From NCBI RefSeq assembly GCF_002979555.1, contig NZ_PCOZ01000012.1, positions 82,959 through 146,958 on the forward strand: 64,000 nt of DNA, in the 5' to 3' direction. This DNA comes from Pseudomonas sp. MYb60. GTDB taxonomy: Bacteria; Pseudomonadota; Gammaproteobacteria; Pseudomonadales; Pseudomonadaceae. Positions 44,199-52,707 of the stretch are shown here, piece after piece (position 1 is the first letter of the stretch; each line of letters starts with the position of its first letter). The translations under genes were made by a program, and so were the position numbers. Below the pieces are notes generated by a model. The model was not told the DNA's origin, made no database searches, and saw only the letters and a program-made list of their open reading frames with translations.

Positions 44199-45476
44199 AT
44201 GACTCAATTGCGCCGCGTAGCGATCATCGGCGGTAACCGCATTCCCTTCGCTCGCTCCAATGGCCCGTATGCCACGGCGAGCAACCAGGCGATGCTGACG
44301 GCGGCGCTGGAAGGCCTGATCGAACGCTACGACCTGCACGGCCTGCGCATCGGCGAGGTGGCGGCGGGCGCGGTGCTCAAGCATTCGCGCGACTTCAACC
44401 TGACCCGCGAATGCGTACTCGGCTCGCGCCTGTCGCCGCAAACCCCGGCCTACGACATTCAGCAGGCCTGCGGCACCGGCCTGGAAGCGGCCTTGCTGGT
44501 GGCCAACAAGATCGCCCTGGGCCAGATTGAATGCGGGATTGCCGGCGGGGTCGACACCACGTCCGATGCGCCGATCGGCGTGAACGAGGGGCTGCGCAAG
44601 ATCCTGCTGCAAGCCAACCGCAGCAAATCCGTGGCGGATAAATTAAAAGTCCTGTTACAACTTCGTCCCCACCACCTCAAGCCGGAATTGCCGCGCAACG
44701 GCGAGCCGCGTACCGGTTTGTCGATGGGCCAACACTGCGAGCTGATGGCTCAGACCTGGCAAATTCCCCGCGCCGAGCAGGACCAGTTGGCGCTGGAGAG
44801 CCATCAGAAAATGGCGGCGGCCTATGCCGAAGGCTGGCACAACGATCTGCTCACGCCGTTTTCAGGCCTGACCCGCGACAACAACCTGCGCCCGGACCTG
44901 ACCCTGGAAAAACTCGCTGCCCTCAAGCCAGCCTTCGAGCGCAGTGAAAAGGGCACGCTGACGGCAGGCAACTCCACGCCGCTCACCGATGGCGCGTCGC
45001 TGGTGCTGCTGGGCAGTGAAGCCTGGGCCAAGGAGCGCGGCTTGCCGATCCTCGCCTACCTGCGTGATGGCGAGGCGGCGGCGGTGGATTTCGTCAACGG
45101 CGCCGAGGGCTTGCTGATGGCCCCGGCGTACGCGGTACCGCGGTTGTTGGCGAGGAATGGCCTGACCCTGCAAGACTTCGATTACTACGAGATCCACGAG
45201 GCGTTCGCTGCCCAGGTGTTGTGCACACTGAAGGCCTGGGAGGATGCGGACTACTGCAAGACCCGCCTGGGGCTGGATGCTCCCCTGGGCGCCATCGACC
45301 GCAGCCGGCTGAACGTCAAAGGCAGTTCCCTGGCCGCCGGGCACCCGTTTGCCGCCACCGGCGGGCGCATCGTCGCCAACCTGGCCAAGCTGCTGGATGC
45401 GGCGGGCAAGGGGCGCGGGCTGATTTCAATTTGTGCCGCGGGCGGGCAAGGTGTGACGGCGATCATTGAACGTTGA
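44199..45476 (+). CDS. Acetyl-CoA C-acyltransferase (thiolase, FadI-like)
   Basis: 425-residue thiolase. The nucleophilic Cys is in IQQACGTGLEAALLVANK, the His in YYEIHEAFAAQ, and GHPFAATGGRI and the second catalytic Cys in ISICAAGGQGVTAII follow. AGGGAG precedes the ATG by 6 bases. It is divergent from the fabG-maoC operon with a 113-bp shared promoter interval. It cleaves or condenses 3-ketoacyl-CoA; direction and chain length are not decidable from sequence. Confidence 0.92.
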   Translation: MTQLRRVAIIGGNRIPFARSNGPYATASNQAMLTAALEGLIERYDLHGLRIGEVAAGAVLKHSRDFNLTRECVLGSRLSPQTPAYDIQQACGTGLEAALLVANKIALGQIECGIAGGVDTTSDAPIGVNEGLRKILLQANRSKSVADKLKVLLQLRPHHLKPELPRNGEPRTGLSMGQHCELMAQTWQIPRAEQDQLALESHQKMAAAYAEGWHNDLLTPFSGLTRDNNLRPDLTLEKLAALKPAFERSEKGTLTAGNSTPLTDGASLVLLGSEAWAKERGLPILAYLRDGEAAAVDFVNGAEGLLMAPAYAVPRLLARNGLTLQDFDYYEIHEAFAAQVLCTLKAWEDADYCKTRLGLDAPLGAIDRSRLNVKGSSLAAGHPFAATGGRIVANLAKLLDAAGKGRGLISICAAGGQGVTAIIER

Positions 45477-45584
45477 AGCCCGGGCCGACAGGAAATTGCG
45501 GTAGGCTCTCCCTCCAGAGAGTGGATTGCCGTATAACGAGTGCCATACGCGGATTTGGTAACAAAGGACCCACAATAAAAGCTG

Positions 45585-46484
45585 ATGAAGACTCCTAAAC
45601 GCATTGAACCCCTGATCGAAGACGGTCTGGTCGACGAAGTGCTGCGCCCACTCATGAGTGGTAAAGAAGCAGCTGTTTATGTGGTGCGCTGCGGCAACGA
45701 ATTGCGTTGCGCCAAGGTTTACAAGGAGGCGAACAAACGAAGTTTTCGTCAGGCGTCCGAGTACCAGGAAGGCCGCAAGGTTCGCAACAGTCGCCAAGCC
45801 CGGGCCATGGCCAAGGGCTCCAAGTTCGGCAAGAAAGAAACCGAGGATGCCTGGCAGAACGCTGAAGTGGCGGCCTTGTTCCGCCTGGCCGGCGCGGGCG
45901 TTCGTGTGCCGCAGCCGTTCGACTTCCTCGAAGGCGTGCTGTTGATGGAGCTGGTAGCCGACGAGTACGGCGATGCAGCGCCACGTCTTAACGACGTGGT
46001 CCTGGAGCCGGACCAGGCGCGTGAATACCACGCCTTCCTGATCTCGCAGATCGTCCTGATGCTGTGTACCGGCCTGGTGCACGGTGACCTTTCCGAGTTC
46101 AACGTACTGCTCACGCCAACCGGCCCGGTAATCATCGACCTGCCGCAGGCGGTGGATGCGGCGGGCAACAACCACGCCTTCAGCATGCTGGAGCGGGATG
46201 TGGGCAACATGGCGTCGTACTTCGGGCGGTTTGCCCCGGAACTGAAAAAGACCAAGTACGCCAAGGAAATGTGGGCGCTGTACGAAGCCGGCACCTTGCA
46301 TCCGGCCAGCGTGTTGACCGGTGAGTTCGATGAACCGGAAGAGCTGGCGGACGTGGGCGGGGTGATCCGCGAGATCGAGGCCGCGCGGCTGGATGAAGAG
46401 CGTCGGCAGGCGATTCGTGCAGCGGATGATGCACCGCAGAGCAAAGTCCCGGACGAGCCACCGCCGCCGCCGTGGATGCAATAA
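45585..46484 (+). CDS. RIO-family (RIO1-like) serine protein kinase
   Basis: 299-residue atypical protein kinase. P-loop-like GKEAAVYVVRCG, the catalytic Lys in LRCAKVYKE, and the RIO1-typical insertion with KRSFRQASEYQEGRKV. The catalytic loop is LVHGDLSEFNVLL and the metal-binding Asp is in VIIDLPQAVD. A Pro-rich tail closes the protein. Bacterial RIO kinases are of unknown substrate. The equivalent P. aeruginosa gene also lies near cueR. A palindromic repeat separates it from cueR tail to tail. Confidence 0.9.
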   Translation: MKTPKRIEPLIEDGLVDEVLRPLMSGKEAAVYVVRCGNELRCAKVYKEANKRSFRQASEYQEGRKVRNSRQARAMAKGSKFGKKETEDAWQNAEVAALFRLAGAGVRVPQPFDFLEGVLLMELVADEYGDAAPRLNDVVLEPDQAREYHAFLISQIVLMLCTGLVHGDLSEFNVLLTPTGPVIIDLPQAVDAAGNNHAFSMLERDVGNMASYFGRFAPELKKTKYAKEMWALYEAGTLHPASVLTGEFDEPEELADVGGVIREIEAARLDEERRQAIRAADDAPQSKVPDEPPPPPWMQ

Positions 46485-46507
46485 TCCTTGGGTAGCTGAA
46501 GGATCAA

Positions 46508-46539
46508 AATGTGGGAGGGTGCAAGCCCACTCCCACATT
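46508..46539. repeat. GTGGGAG palindrome between convergent rio and cueR
   Basis: AATGTGGGAGGGTGC, AA, then GCCCACTCCCACATT, an imperfect 15-bp stem of the same family as 10531. Located 24 bp after the kinase stop and 28 bp before the cueR stop, so it probably works as a terminator in both directions. Confidence 0.75.
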
Positions 46540-46566
46540 TGGTTTTGTGTGGGGTCAGTTAAGTCA

Positions 46567-46968
46567 TCAGGCGCAACAACTGCCTGACGCCAACTCCTTG
46601 AGGATCGGGCAATCCGGTCGATCATCCCCCTGGCAGTGCTCTACCAGGTCCTGCAAGGTATCGCGCAGTTGCCCCAGCTCCAGAATCTTCTGGTTCAACG
46701 CATCGATGTGCTGGCGCGCCAAGGCTTTCACGTCGGCACTCGCCCGTTGCCGGTCCTGCCACAGGGTCAGCAGTTTGCCGACCTCTTCCAAGGAAAATCC
46801 CAAGTCCCGCGAACGCTTGATAAACGCCAGGGTGTGCAAGTCATCCGCACCGTACACGCGGTAGCCGCTGTCGGTGCGATGGGCGGCTTTGAGCAGGCCG
46901 ATGGATTCGTAGTAGCGAATCATCTTTGCGCTCAGCCCGCTTTGGCGCGCGGCTTCGCCGATGTTCAT
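46567..46968 (-). CDS. cueR: Copper-responsive MerR-family regulator CueR
   Basis: 133 residues. N-terminal winged helix (MNIGEAARQSGLSAKMIRYY), a long dimerisation helix (about 75-108), and the Cu(I)-binding loop with two Cys in HCQGDDRPDCPI (C112 and C120). A CC pair lies near the C-terminus, as in many CueR proteins. It activates cueA and copZ by distorting promoters with 19-bp spacers. Start overlaps the cueA stop by 4 bp, so it is transcribed with cueA. Confidence 0.93.
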   Translation of the reverse strand: MNIGEAARQSGLSAKMIRYYESIGLLKAAHRTDSGYRVYGADDLHTLAFIKRSRDLGFSLEEVGKLLTLWQDRQRASADVKALARQHIDALNQKILELGQLRDTLQDLVEHCQGDDRPDCPILKELASGSCCA

Positions 46969-49166
46969 GGGCGTTGATCCTCCAAGTCCTTGGGTTTCCA
47001 GGTTTTGAGCAGCAGGGCATTGCTCACCACGCTGACGCTCGACAGCGCCATCGCCGCACCAGCCAGCACCGGGTTGAGCAGGCCGAAGGCCGCCAGCGGA
47101 ATACCGATCAAGTTATACACAAAGGCCCAGAACAGGTTCTGGCGGATTTTCGCGTAGGTCTTGCGGCTGATTTCCAGCGCCGCCGGCACCAGCCGAGGAT
47201 CGCCGCGCATCAGGGTGATGCCGGCAGCGTGCATTGCCACGTCGGTGCCACCGCCCATGGCGATGCCAATATCGGCAGCGGCAAGGGCCGGGGCGTCGTT
47301 GATGCCGTCGCCGACCATCGCCACCACGCCGGTTTTTTTAAGCGCCGCGACGGTGGCGGCCTTGTCGGCGGGCAGTACTTCGGCGTGCACGTCTTCAATG
47401 CCCAAGGCGTCGGCCACTGCGCGGGCGCTGCCGCGATTGTCGCCGGTGAGCAGGTGGCTGCTGATGTGCCGGGCCTTGAGCTGTTCAATGGCTTCCAGCG
47501 CGCCGGGCTTGAGGGTGTCGCCAAAGGCGAACAACCCGAGCACCCGCGGTTGCGCACCTTGTTCGATCAACCAGGACAAGGTGCGGCCCTCGGCTTCCCA
47601 GGCCTGGGCAGATTCGGCCAGGTTGCCAGCGTCCAAGCCGTGTTCTTCCAGCAGGCGTCGGTTACCCAGGGCCAGTGGCCTGCCGTCGAGGGTGCCGGCA
47701 ATGCCGCGGCCGGTCAGGGACTGGCTGGCGCTGATATCCGCCACTTCCAGTCCTTGTTCGCGACACCTGTCCAGCACGGCCTTGGCCAACGGGTGTTCGC
47801 TGCCGCGTTGCAGGGCGCCGGCCTGCCGCAGCAGCAAGGCTTCATTGCCATCCAGCGCGCTGAGGTGGGCGATTTTGGGCGCGCCCGAGGTGAGGGTGCC
47901 GGTCTTGTCGAATACCACTGCGCTGACTGCATGGGCGCGCTCCAGGGCTTCGGCGTCCTTGATCAGGATGCCGTGGCGCGCAGCAACGCCAGTGCCGGCC
48001 ATGATGGCTGTCGGCGTGGCCAGGCCCAGGGCGCAGGGGCAGGCGATGACCAGCACGGCGACGGCATTGATGATCGCGGTCTCCAGCGTCGCGCCGTACA
48101 GCCACCAGCCCGTCAGGGTGACCAATGCCAGCACCAGCACCGCCGGCACGAACACCTGGCTGACTTTATCCACCAGTTTCTGGATCGGCGCCTTGGCCGC
48201 TTGCGCGTCTTCCACCAGGCGAATGATCCGCGCCAGTACGCTCTCGGCGCCGAGGGCGGTGGTGCGCACCAGCAGGCGGCCTTCGCCGTTGATGGCGCCG
48301 CCGGTGACCTTGTCCCCCGGCTGCTTCGGCACCGGCAGGCTCTCCCCGCTGATCAACGCTTCGTCGGCATGGCTTTGGCCGTCGACGACTTCACCGTCCA
48401 CCGGGAAGCGTTCGCCGGGTTTGACCGATACCACGTCTCCACGCTTCAGCGCGTTGATGGCGACGTCCTCTTCACGACCCTCCAGTACCCGAATCGCGCG
48501 TTCAGGGCGCAACGCTTCAAGGGCGCGGATGGCGCTGGCGGTCTGGCGCTTGGCGCGGCTTTCCAGGTATTTGCCCAGCAGCACCAGGGCGATCACCACG
48601 GCCGACGCTTCGAAATACAGGTGCGGCGCCATGCCCGGTTGGGCGGTGAGCCATGTATAAAGGCTCAGGCCATAACCGGCGCTGGTGCCGATGGCCACCA
48701 GCAGGTCCATGTTGCCGGCGCCGGCGCGCACGGCTTTCCAGGCGGCAAGGTAGAAGCGCGCGCCGAAGATGAATTGAACGGGGGTGGCCAGGGCGAATTG
48801 CACCCAGGCCGGCAACATCCAGTGCAGGCCGAAAGGCGCCACCAGCATCGGCAGCACCAGCGGCAAGGCCAGGGCGATTGCCAGCAGCAGCGCCCAGCGT
48901 TCGCGGTGCAGACGCCCAGCGTGGTCGGCCGCGGTGGCGGTCTCGCTTTGGGGCAGGGTGGCGGTATAGCCGGCCTTGTCGACGGCGGCGATCAACACCC
49001 CGGGGTCCATCTGGCCCAGTACTTCGACGTGGGCGCGTTCATTGGCGAGGTTGACGCTCACGCTTTGCACCCCCGGCACCTTGCCCAGCGCGCGCTCGAC
49101 GCGGCCGGCACAGCTGGCGCAGGTCATGCCGCTGATGGGCAGGTCAAAGGTGGTGGGTCCATTCAT
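46965..49166 (-). CDS. cueA: Cu(I)-exporting P1B-type ATPase CueA
   Basis: 733-residue inner-membrane pump. One N-terminal heavy-metal domain (GMTCASC, Cys16 and Cys19), eight predicted helices, and the ion-channel CPC in VLVIACPCALGLATP. Phosphorylation motif DKTGT, SEHPLAKAV (HP motif) and GDGINDAPAL. Family members pump cytoplasmic Cu+ to the periplasm. A CueR operator lies just upstream (49196-49226). Operon cueA-cueR. Confidence 0.95.
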   Translation of the reverse strand: MNGPTTFDLPISGMTCASCAGRVERALGKVPGVQSVSVNLANERAHVEVLGQMDPGVLIAAVDKAGYTATLPQSETATAADHAGRLHRERWALLLAIALALPLVLPMLVAPFGLHWMLPAWVQFALATPVQFIFGARFYLAAWKAVRAGAGNMDLLVAIGTSAGYGLSLYTWLTAQPGMAPHLYFEASAVVIALVLLGKYLESRAKRQTASAIRALEALRPERAIRVLEGREEDVAINALKRGDVVSVKPGERFPVDGEVVDGQSHADEALISGESLPVPKQPGDKVTGGAINGEGRLLVRTTALGAESVLARIIRLVEDAQAAKAPIQKLVDKVSQVFVPAVLVLALVTLTGWWLYGATLETAIINAVAVLVIACPCALGLATPTAIMAGTGVAARHGILIKDAEALERAHAVSAVVFDKTGTLTSGAPKIAHLSALDGNEALLLRQAGALQRGSEHPLAKAVLDRCREQGLEVADISASQSLTGRGIAGTLDGRPLALGNRRLLEEHGLDAGNLAESAQAWEAEGRTLSWLIEQGAQPRVLGLFAFGDTLKPGALEAIEQLKARHISSHLLTGDNRGSARAVADALGIEDVHAEVLPADKAATVAALKKTGVVAMVGDGINDAPALAAADIGIAMGGGTDVAMHAAGITLMRGDPRLVPAALEISRKTYAKIRQNLFWAFVYNLIGIPLAAFGLLNPVLAGAAMALSSVSVVSNALLLKTWKPKDLEDQRP

Positions 49167-49195
49167 GGGGCAATCCTCCGGGAGACATTGCCCCT

Positions 49196-49226
49196 AGGAT
49201 CAACCTTGACCTGTGGGGAAGGTCAA
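49196..49226 (-). promoter_or_regulatory. cueA: CueR operator/promoter of cueA
   Basis: On the minus strand TTGACC (plus 49221-49226) as -35 and GATCCT (plus 49196-49201) as -10 are 19 bp apart, the long spacer typical of MerR-family promoters. Between them is a near-dyad with ACCTTCCCC and GGTCAAGGT arms. It lies about 30 bp upstream of the cueA ATG. Confidence 0.75.
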
Positions 49227-49245
49227 GCCCTCCCGCGATCGTCGG

Positions 49246-49626
49246 TCAGTATTCGAGCGCGGCGGCCTTGAGGTACATGCCGTCTGGCCCCTGGGCGATG
49301 CGCAATTTGCGTACATCACCCACCTTGAGCGTGATGTTCTGCGCGGGCGGTGCCAGCATCCCCGGCAGGCAGCCTGGGGATTGGCCCGGCAGCAGCTTGA
49401 GGCGCAACGACAGATCGCCCGCTGGCAAGTTGAACGAGGTGGCCTGCTCCTGGAACAGCCGCCCGGCCAACTGGTCATTGAGGTACAGGCCGATTTCGCA
49501 GTTGGTCGGCACTTCCAGGCGTTCCCGGGAAATGATCAGCACCGCATAGTCTTCGGCCGCGCTGGCCAGGGGCGCAGCGGCAGATAAACTCATCAGGCCC
49601 GCAAGGGCAAAAAACGACCAGCGCAT
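49246..49626 (-). CDS. Small periplasmic protein in the copper cluster
   Basis: 126 residues. Signal peptide MRWSFFALAGLMSLSAAAPL ending at ASA, then a small beta-rich domain (YAVLIISRERLEVPTNCEIGL, LPAGDLSLRLKLLPGQSPGC) with two cysteines, C-terminus KAAALEY. Family not recognised. It lies between the cueA operator and copZ and is read with cueA direction, but its own promoter is not evident. A copper link is guilt by association. Confidence 0.7.
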   Translation of the reverse strand: MRWSFFALAGLMSLSAAAPLASAAEDYAVLIISRERLEVPTNCEIGLYLNDQLAGRLFQEQATSFNLPAGDLSLRLKLLPGQSPGCLPGMLAPPAQNITLKVGDVRKLRIAQGPDGMYLKAAALEY

Positions 49627-49713
49627 GGCGAATGCTCCATGGTTCATATCCAAGATGGGTGAAGCTTGGCCGACACGGCCACCGAATACCAGCCCGGCTG
49701 CGCATCGTGGAAC

Positions 49714-49744
49714 TTGACCTTGCCATCGTGGCAAGGTCGAGACT
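49714..49744 (+). promoter_or_regulatory. copZ: CueR operator/promoter of copZ
   Basis: TTGACC (49714-49719) and GAGACT (49739-49744) are 19 bp apart and enclose the perfect dyad ACCTTGCC-atcgt-GGCAAGGT (49717-49737). This matches the CueR/MerR promoter layout and resembles the site before cueA. The copZ ATG is 30 bp further on. Confidence 0.85.
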
Positions 49745-49773
49745 GCATCCAACCTCATAAAAGGAGTCATGCC

Positions 49774-49965
49774 ATGCCAGTTTTCAACGTTGAAGGAATG
49801 ACCTGCGGCCACTGCGTGCGCGCTGTTACGCAGGCGGTGCAGGACCAGGACCCGGCGGCAGAAGTGACGGTGGACCTCGCGGCCAAGCAAGTCAGCGTGC
49901 AAAGCCAACTGAGCCCTGAAGTGATTGCAGGGTTGATCCGTGAAGAAGGCTATACAGTCGTCTGA
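49774..49965 (+). CDS. copZ: Copper chaperone CopZ (heavy-metal-associated domain)
   Basis: 63-residue cytoplasmic chaperone made of one HMA domain. The metal site GMTCGHC lies near the N-terminus, followed by the typical VDLAAKQVSV and GLIREEGYTVV ends. AAGGAG is 7 bases before the ATG. Presumably loads Cu(I) to CueA and CueR. Has its own CueR operator. Confidence 0.93.
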   Translation: MPVFNVEGMTCGHCVRAVTQAVQDQDPAAEVTVDLAAKQVSVQSQLSPEVIAGLIREEGYTVV

Positions 49966-50050
49966 TTTCTATTAGTTAGCGACCTATCTTTATGTTCAAG
50001 GCACTCAGGCGCGGCTAAACTGTCAGGCTGCCGACTCACTTGGGTGCCTG

Positions 50051-51244
50051 ATGAACCTCCGCATAATCCTGATTCTGGGCGCCTTGAGCGCCTTTGCGCC
50101 GTTGGCGATCGATTTCTACCTGCCAGGCTTTCCGGCCATGGCCACGGCATTTGCCACCGATGAAAAACACATCCAGCTGACGCTGGCGGTGTATTTCGCT
50201 GGTCTGGCCATTGGCCAACTGGTTTATGGTCCGCTGGCGGACCGTTTTGGTCGGCGCGGCCCGCTGCTCAGTGGGGTGATCCTGTTTACATTGGCGTCCT
50301 TTGCCTGCGCCTTTGCGCCGACGTTGGAATGGCTGATCGGCGCACGATTCGTACAGGCCCTCGGCGGCTGCGCGGGCATGGTGATTTCCCGCGCGGTGGT
50401 GAGCGACAAATGTGATGCGGTGGGGTCGGCCAAGGTGTTTTCCCAGCTGATGCTGGTGACCGGCCTGGCGCCGATCCTCGCGCCTTTGGCCGGTGGGGTG
50501 ATGGTCGGTTTATGGGGTTGGCAGTCGATCTTTATCGCGCTCAGCCTGTTCAGCGTGATGGCCGCTATTGCGGTGGCCGTCGGCTTGCCGGAGACGTTTC
50601 CCACGCATCAACCGCGCCAGCCGTTATCCGGTTCGCTGCGGCGCTACTTCGGCTTGCTGTCAGACCCGGTCTACCTGGGTTACGCCCTTACCGGTGGCAT
50701 CTCGATTGGCGGGATGTTTGCCTACATCGCCGGGTCACCGTTTGTATTCATCAAGCTCTACGGCGTACCCGCCGAGCATTACGGCTGGGTCTTCGGCTCC
50801 AACGCTGCAGGCTTCATCCTGGTGGCCCAGGTGAATGCGCGGCTGTTGGCCAAACGCGGCCCGGCCTTCCTGTTGTCGCGCAGTGTGTGGGTGTACCTGG
50901 CGGCGGCGCTGGCGTTGCTGGCGATCAGTGCGTTGCACACCGAGGCCTTGTGGCCGTTGCTGGTGCCGCTGTTTATCTGCATCGCCAGCCTGGGTTGCAT
51001 CATGCCCAACACCTCGGCCTGCGCCATGAGCGGGCAAGGTGCGCGGGCCGGCAGCGCCTCGGCTTTGCTGGGCTGCATCCAGTTTGGAGTGGCGGCGGGC
51101 GCGGCTTCGTTGGTCGGCGTGTTGCACGATGGCACGGCGATGCCGATGGCCACGGTGATTACGTTGTGTGGTGTGTTGGCGGTGACGATTGCCATGTGGA
51201 CCCAGCGCCTGCAACGGGCGAGGGCCGCGCAGGCGCAGGTCTGA
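50051..51244 (+). CDS. Bcr/CflA-family MFS drug exporter
   Basis: 397-residue, 12-helix inner-membrane antiporter. The first-helix signature LSAFAPLAIDFYLPGFPAMA and the loop 2-3 motif GQLVYGPLADRFGRRGPLL identify the Bcr/CflA (bicyclomycin/chloramphenicol) subfamily. Motif C region LAPILAPLAGG is present. The real substrate is not predictable. Start at 50051 begins MNLRIILILGALS. Confidence 0.9.
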   Translation: MNLRIILILGALSAFAPLAIDFYLPGFPAMATAFATDEKHIQLTLAVYFAGLAIGQLVYGPLADRFGRRGPLLSGVILFTLASFACAFAPTLEWLIGARFVQALGGCAGMVISRAVVSDKCDAVGSAKVFSQLMLVTGLAPILAPLAGGVMVGLWGWQSIFIALSLFSVMAAIAVAVGLPETFPTHQPRQPLSGSLRRYFGLLSDPVYLGYALTGGISIGGMFAYIAGSPFVFIKLYGVPAEHYGWVFGSNAAGFILVAQVNARLLAKRGPAFLLSRSVWVYLAAALALLAISALHTEALWPLLVPLFICIASLGCIMPNTSACAMSGQGARAGSASALLGCIQFGVAAGAASLVGVLHDGTAMPMATVITLCGVLAVTIAMWTQRLQRARAAQAQV

Positions 51245-51253
51245 GATACGGGC

Positions 51254-51427
51254 TCAGCCAGCAGCGGAGCGTTGCTGGCTGACGGGGAAACGGTGGGGCG
51301 CCTGGATCCGGGCTAGCAGGGTGTCGGCGAACGCGCGGGCTTCGGCTTCGGTGTGGAAGGTAATGGCCTTTTGATCCAGCCGGACCTCCCACTGGGATTT
51401 TGCTAACGCTTTTATCAGGATCTTCAT
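51254..51427 (-). CDS. 57-residue hypothetical protein
   Basis: MKILIKALAKSQWEVRLDQK then ITFHTEAEARAFADTLLARIQAP. Small basic protein with one probable beta-beta-alpha arrangement, no signal peptide, family not recognised. GAGGAAG lies about 7 bases before the ATG at 51427, which is what supports it as a gene. It converges on the Bcr/CflA exporter stop, 9 bp away. Confidence 0.6.
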   Translation of the reverse strand: MKILIKALAKSQWEVRLDQKAITFHTEAEARAFADTLLARIQAPHRFPVSQQRSAAG

Positions 51428-51572
51428 GGCTGACTTCCTCACGTAAAAGAATCGTGGCAAAGGCGGCCAATATAAACCCGAATCCCCCTGCAAATATGAC
51501 AAGGATCAACTCTCTGACTAATGGCGTCGTCGATTACTCACGCGAATAACAGACGACACCTACAGCCGTTTA

Positions 51573-52586
51573 TCAGAACCCTTCCAGCACGATCTTGCCT
51601 TTGGCCTTGCCGCTTTCCAGCAGCGCATGGGCACGGCGCAGATTCGCCGCGTTGATCACACCGAAATGCTCGCCCACCGTGGTTTTCAGGGTGCCGGCGT
51701 CGATTAGCTCGGCCACGCGGTTGAGCAGGTTATGCTGCTCGATCATGTCCGGTGTTTCGAACATCGACCGCGTGTACATGAACTCCCAGTGCAGCGACAG
51801 GCTCTTGCGCTTGAGCTTGCTCACGTCCAGCGCCTTGGGATCGTCGATCAGAGCCAGCTTGCCCTGGGGTTGCAGGGCTTCCACCAGTTGGTCCAGGTGC
51901 AGATCGGTCTGGGTCAGGCTGGCGACGTGAGTCACGTGGGCAACGCCGGCTCGCTTGAGCTCTTCGCTCAATGGCTGGCTGTGGTCAATGACCAGGTCGG
52001 CCCCCAGCGCCTTGGCCCAGTCACGGGTTTCAGGGCGCGACGCGGTGCCGATCACCTTCAATGCGGTGAGCTGATGGGCCAGTTGGGTCAGGATCGAGCC
52101 CACGCCACCGGCGGCGCCGACGATCAGCAGGCTTTGGCCTTCAGCGTCTTTCCCTTCGCGCACTTGCAGGCGCTCGAACAGCAGTTCCCAGGCCGTAATG
52201 GCCGTCAGTGGCAGCGCCGCGGCATCGGCAAAACCGAGGCTCTCGGGCATGCGGCCGACGATGCGCTCGTCCACGGTGTGCAATTCGCTGTTGCCGCCCG
52301 GGCGGGTCAGGGAGCCGGCGTAGAACACCTTGTCGCCCGTCTTGAACAGCGTCACTTCGCTGCCGACCGCCTTGACCACACCGGCCACGTCCCAGCCCAA
52401 CACCTTGGCGGCGCCGTTTTCCGGGGCGACGTTGTGGCGCACCTTGGTGTCCACCGGGTTGACCGAGATGGCTTTGACTTCCACCAGCAGGTCGCGCGGG
52501 CCGGCAACGGGCTCGGGCAGTTCGATGTCTTGCAGGGAGGCTGGATCGTTGATCGGCAGCGAGGCGTAGTAGGCAATGGCTTGCAT
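51573..52586 (-). CDS. Zinc-type alcohol dehydrogenase-like / quinone oxidoreductase family protein
   Basis: 337-residue MDR-superfamily oxidoreductase. N-terminal GroES-like domain (DLLVEVKAISVNPVDTKVR, VLGWDVAGVV), NADPH-binding fold with VGAAGGVGSILTQLAHQL and VIGTASRPETRDWAKALGAD. The Cys/His ligands of a catalytic zinc are not evident, which favours an NADPH:quinone reductase type. Divergent from a LysR regulator with 121 bp between, which suggests the latter controls it. Confidence 0.85.
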   Translation of the reverse strand: MQAIAYYASLPINDPASLQDIELPEPVAGPRDLLVEVKAISVNPVDTKVRHNVAPENGAAKVLGWDVAGVVKAVGSEVTLFKTGDKVFYAGSLTRPGGNSELHTVDERIVGRMPESLGFADAAALPLTAITAWELLFERLQVREGKDAEGQSLLIVGAAGGVGSILTQLAHQLTALKVIGTASRPETRDWAKALGADLVIDHSQPLSEELKRAGVAHVTHVASLTQTDLHLDQLVEALQPQGKLALIDDPKALDVSKLKRKSLSLHWEFMYTRSMFETPDMIEQHNLLNRVAELIDAGTLKTTVGEHFGVINAANLRRAHALLESGKAKGKIVLEGF

Positions 52587-52707
52587 GGAGGCTCCGTTAA
52601 AAGGATGGATGAACGGGATGGGCAGATCATTGGCTATTTCCCACGAAGATAAAAGCGGCTAAAACAGCACGCTGTTTCAATGAAATTTTGAAAATGGGTG
52701 GAAAAGC

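Noticed and set aside
46926..49271. 781-codon plus-strand open frame opposite cueA
   Set aside because: Antisense shadow: the opposite strand has every P-type ATPase motif and a CueR operator.
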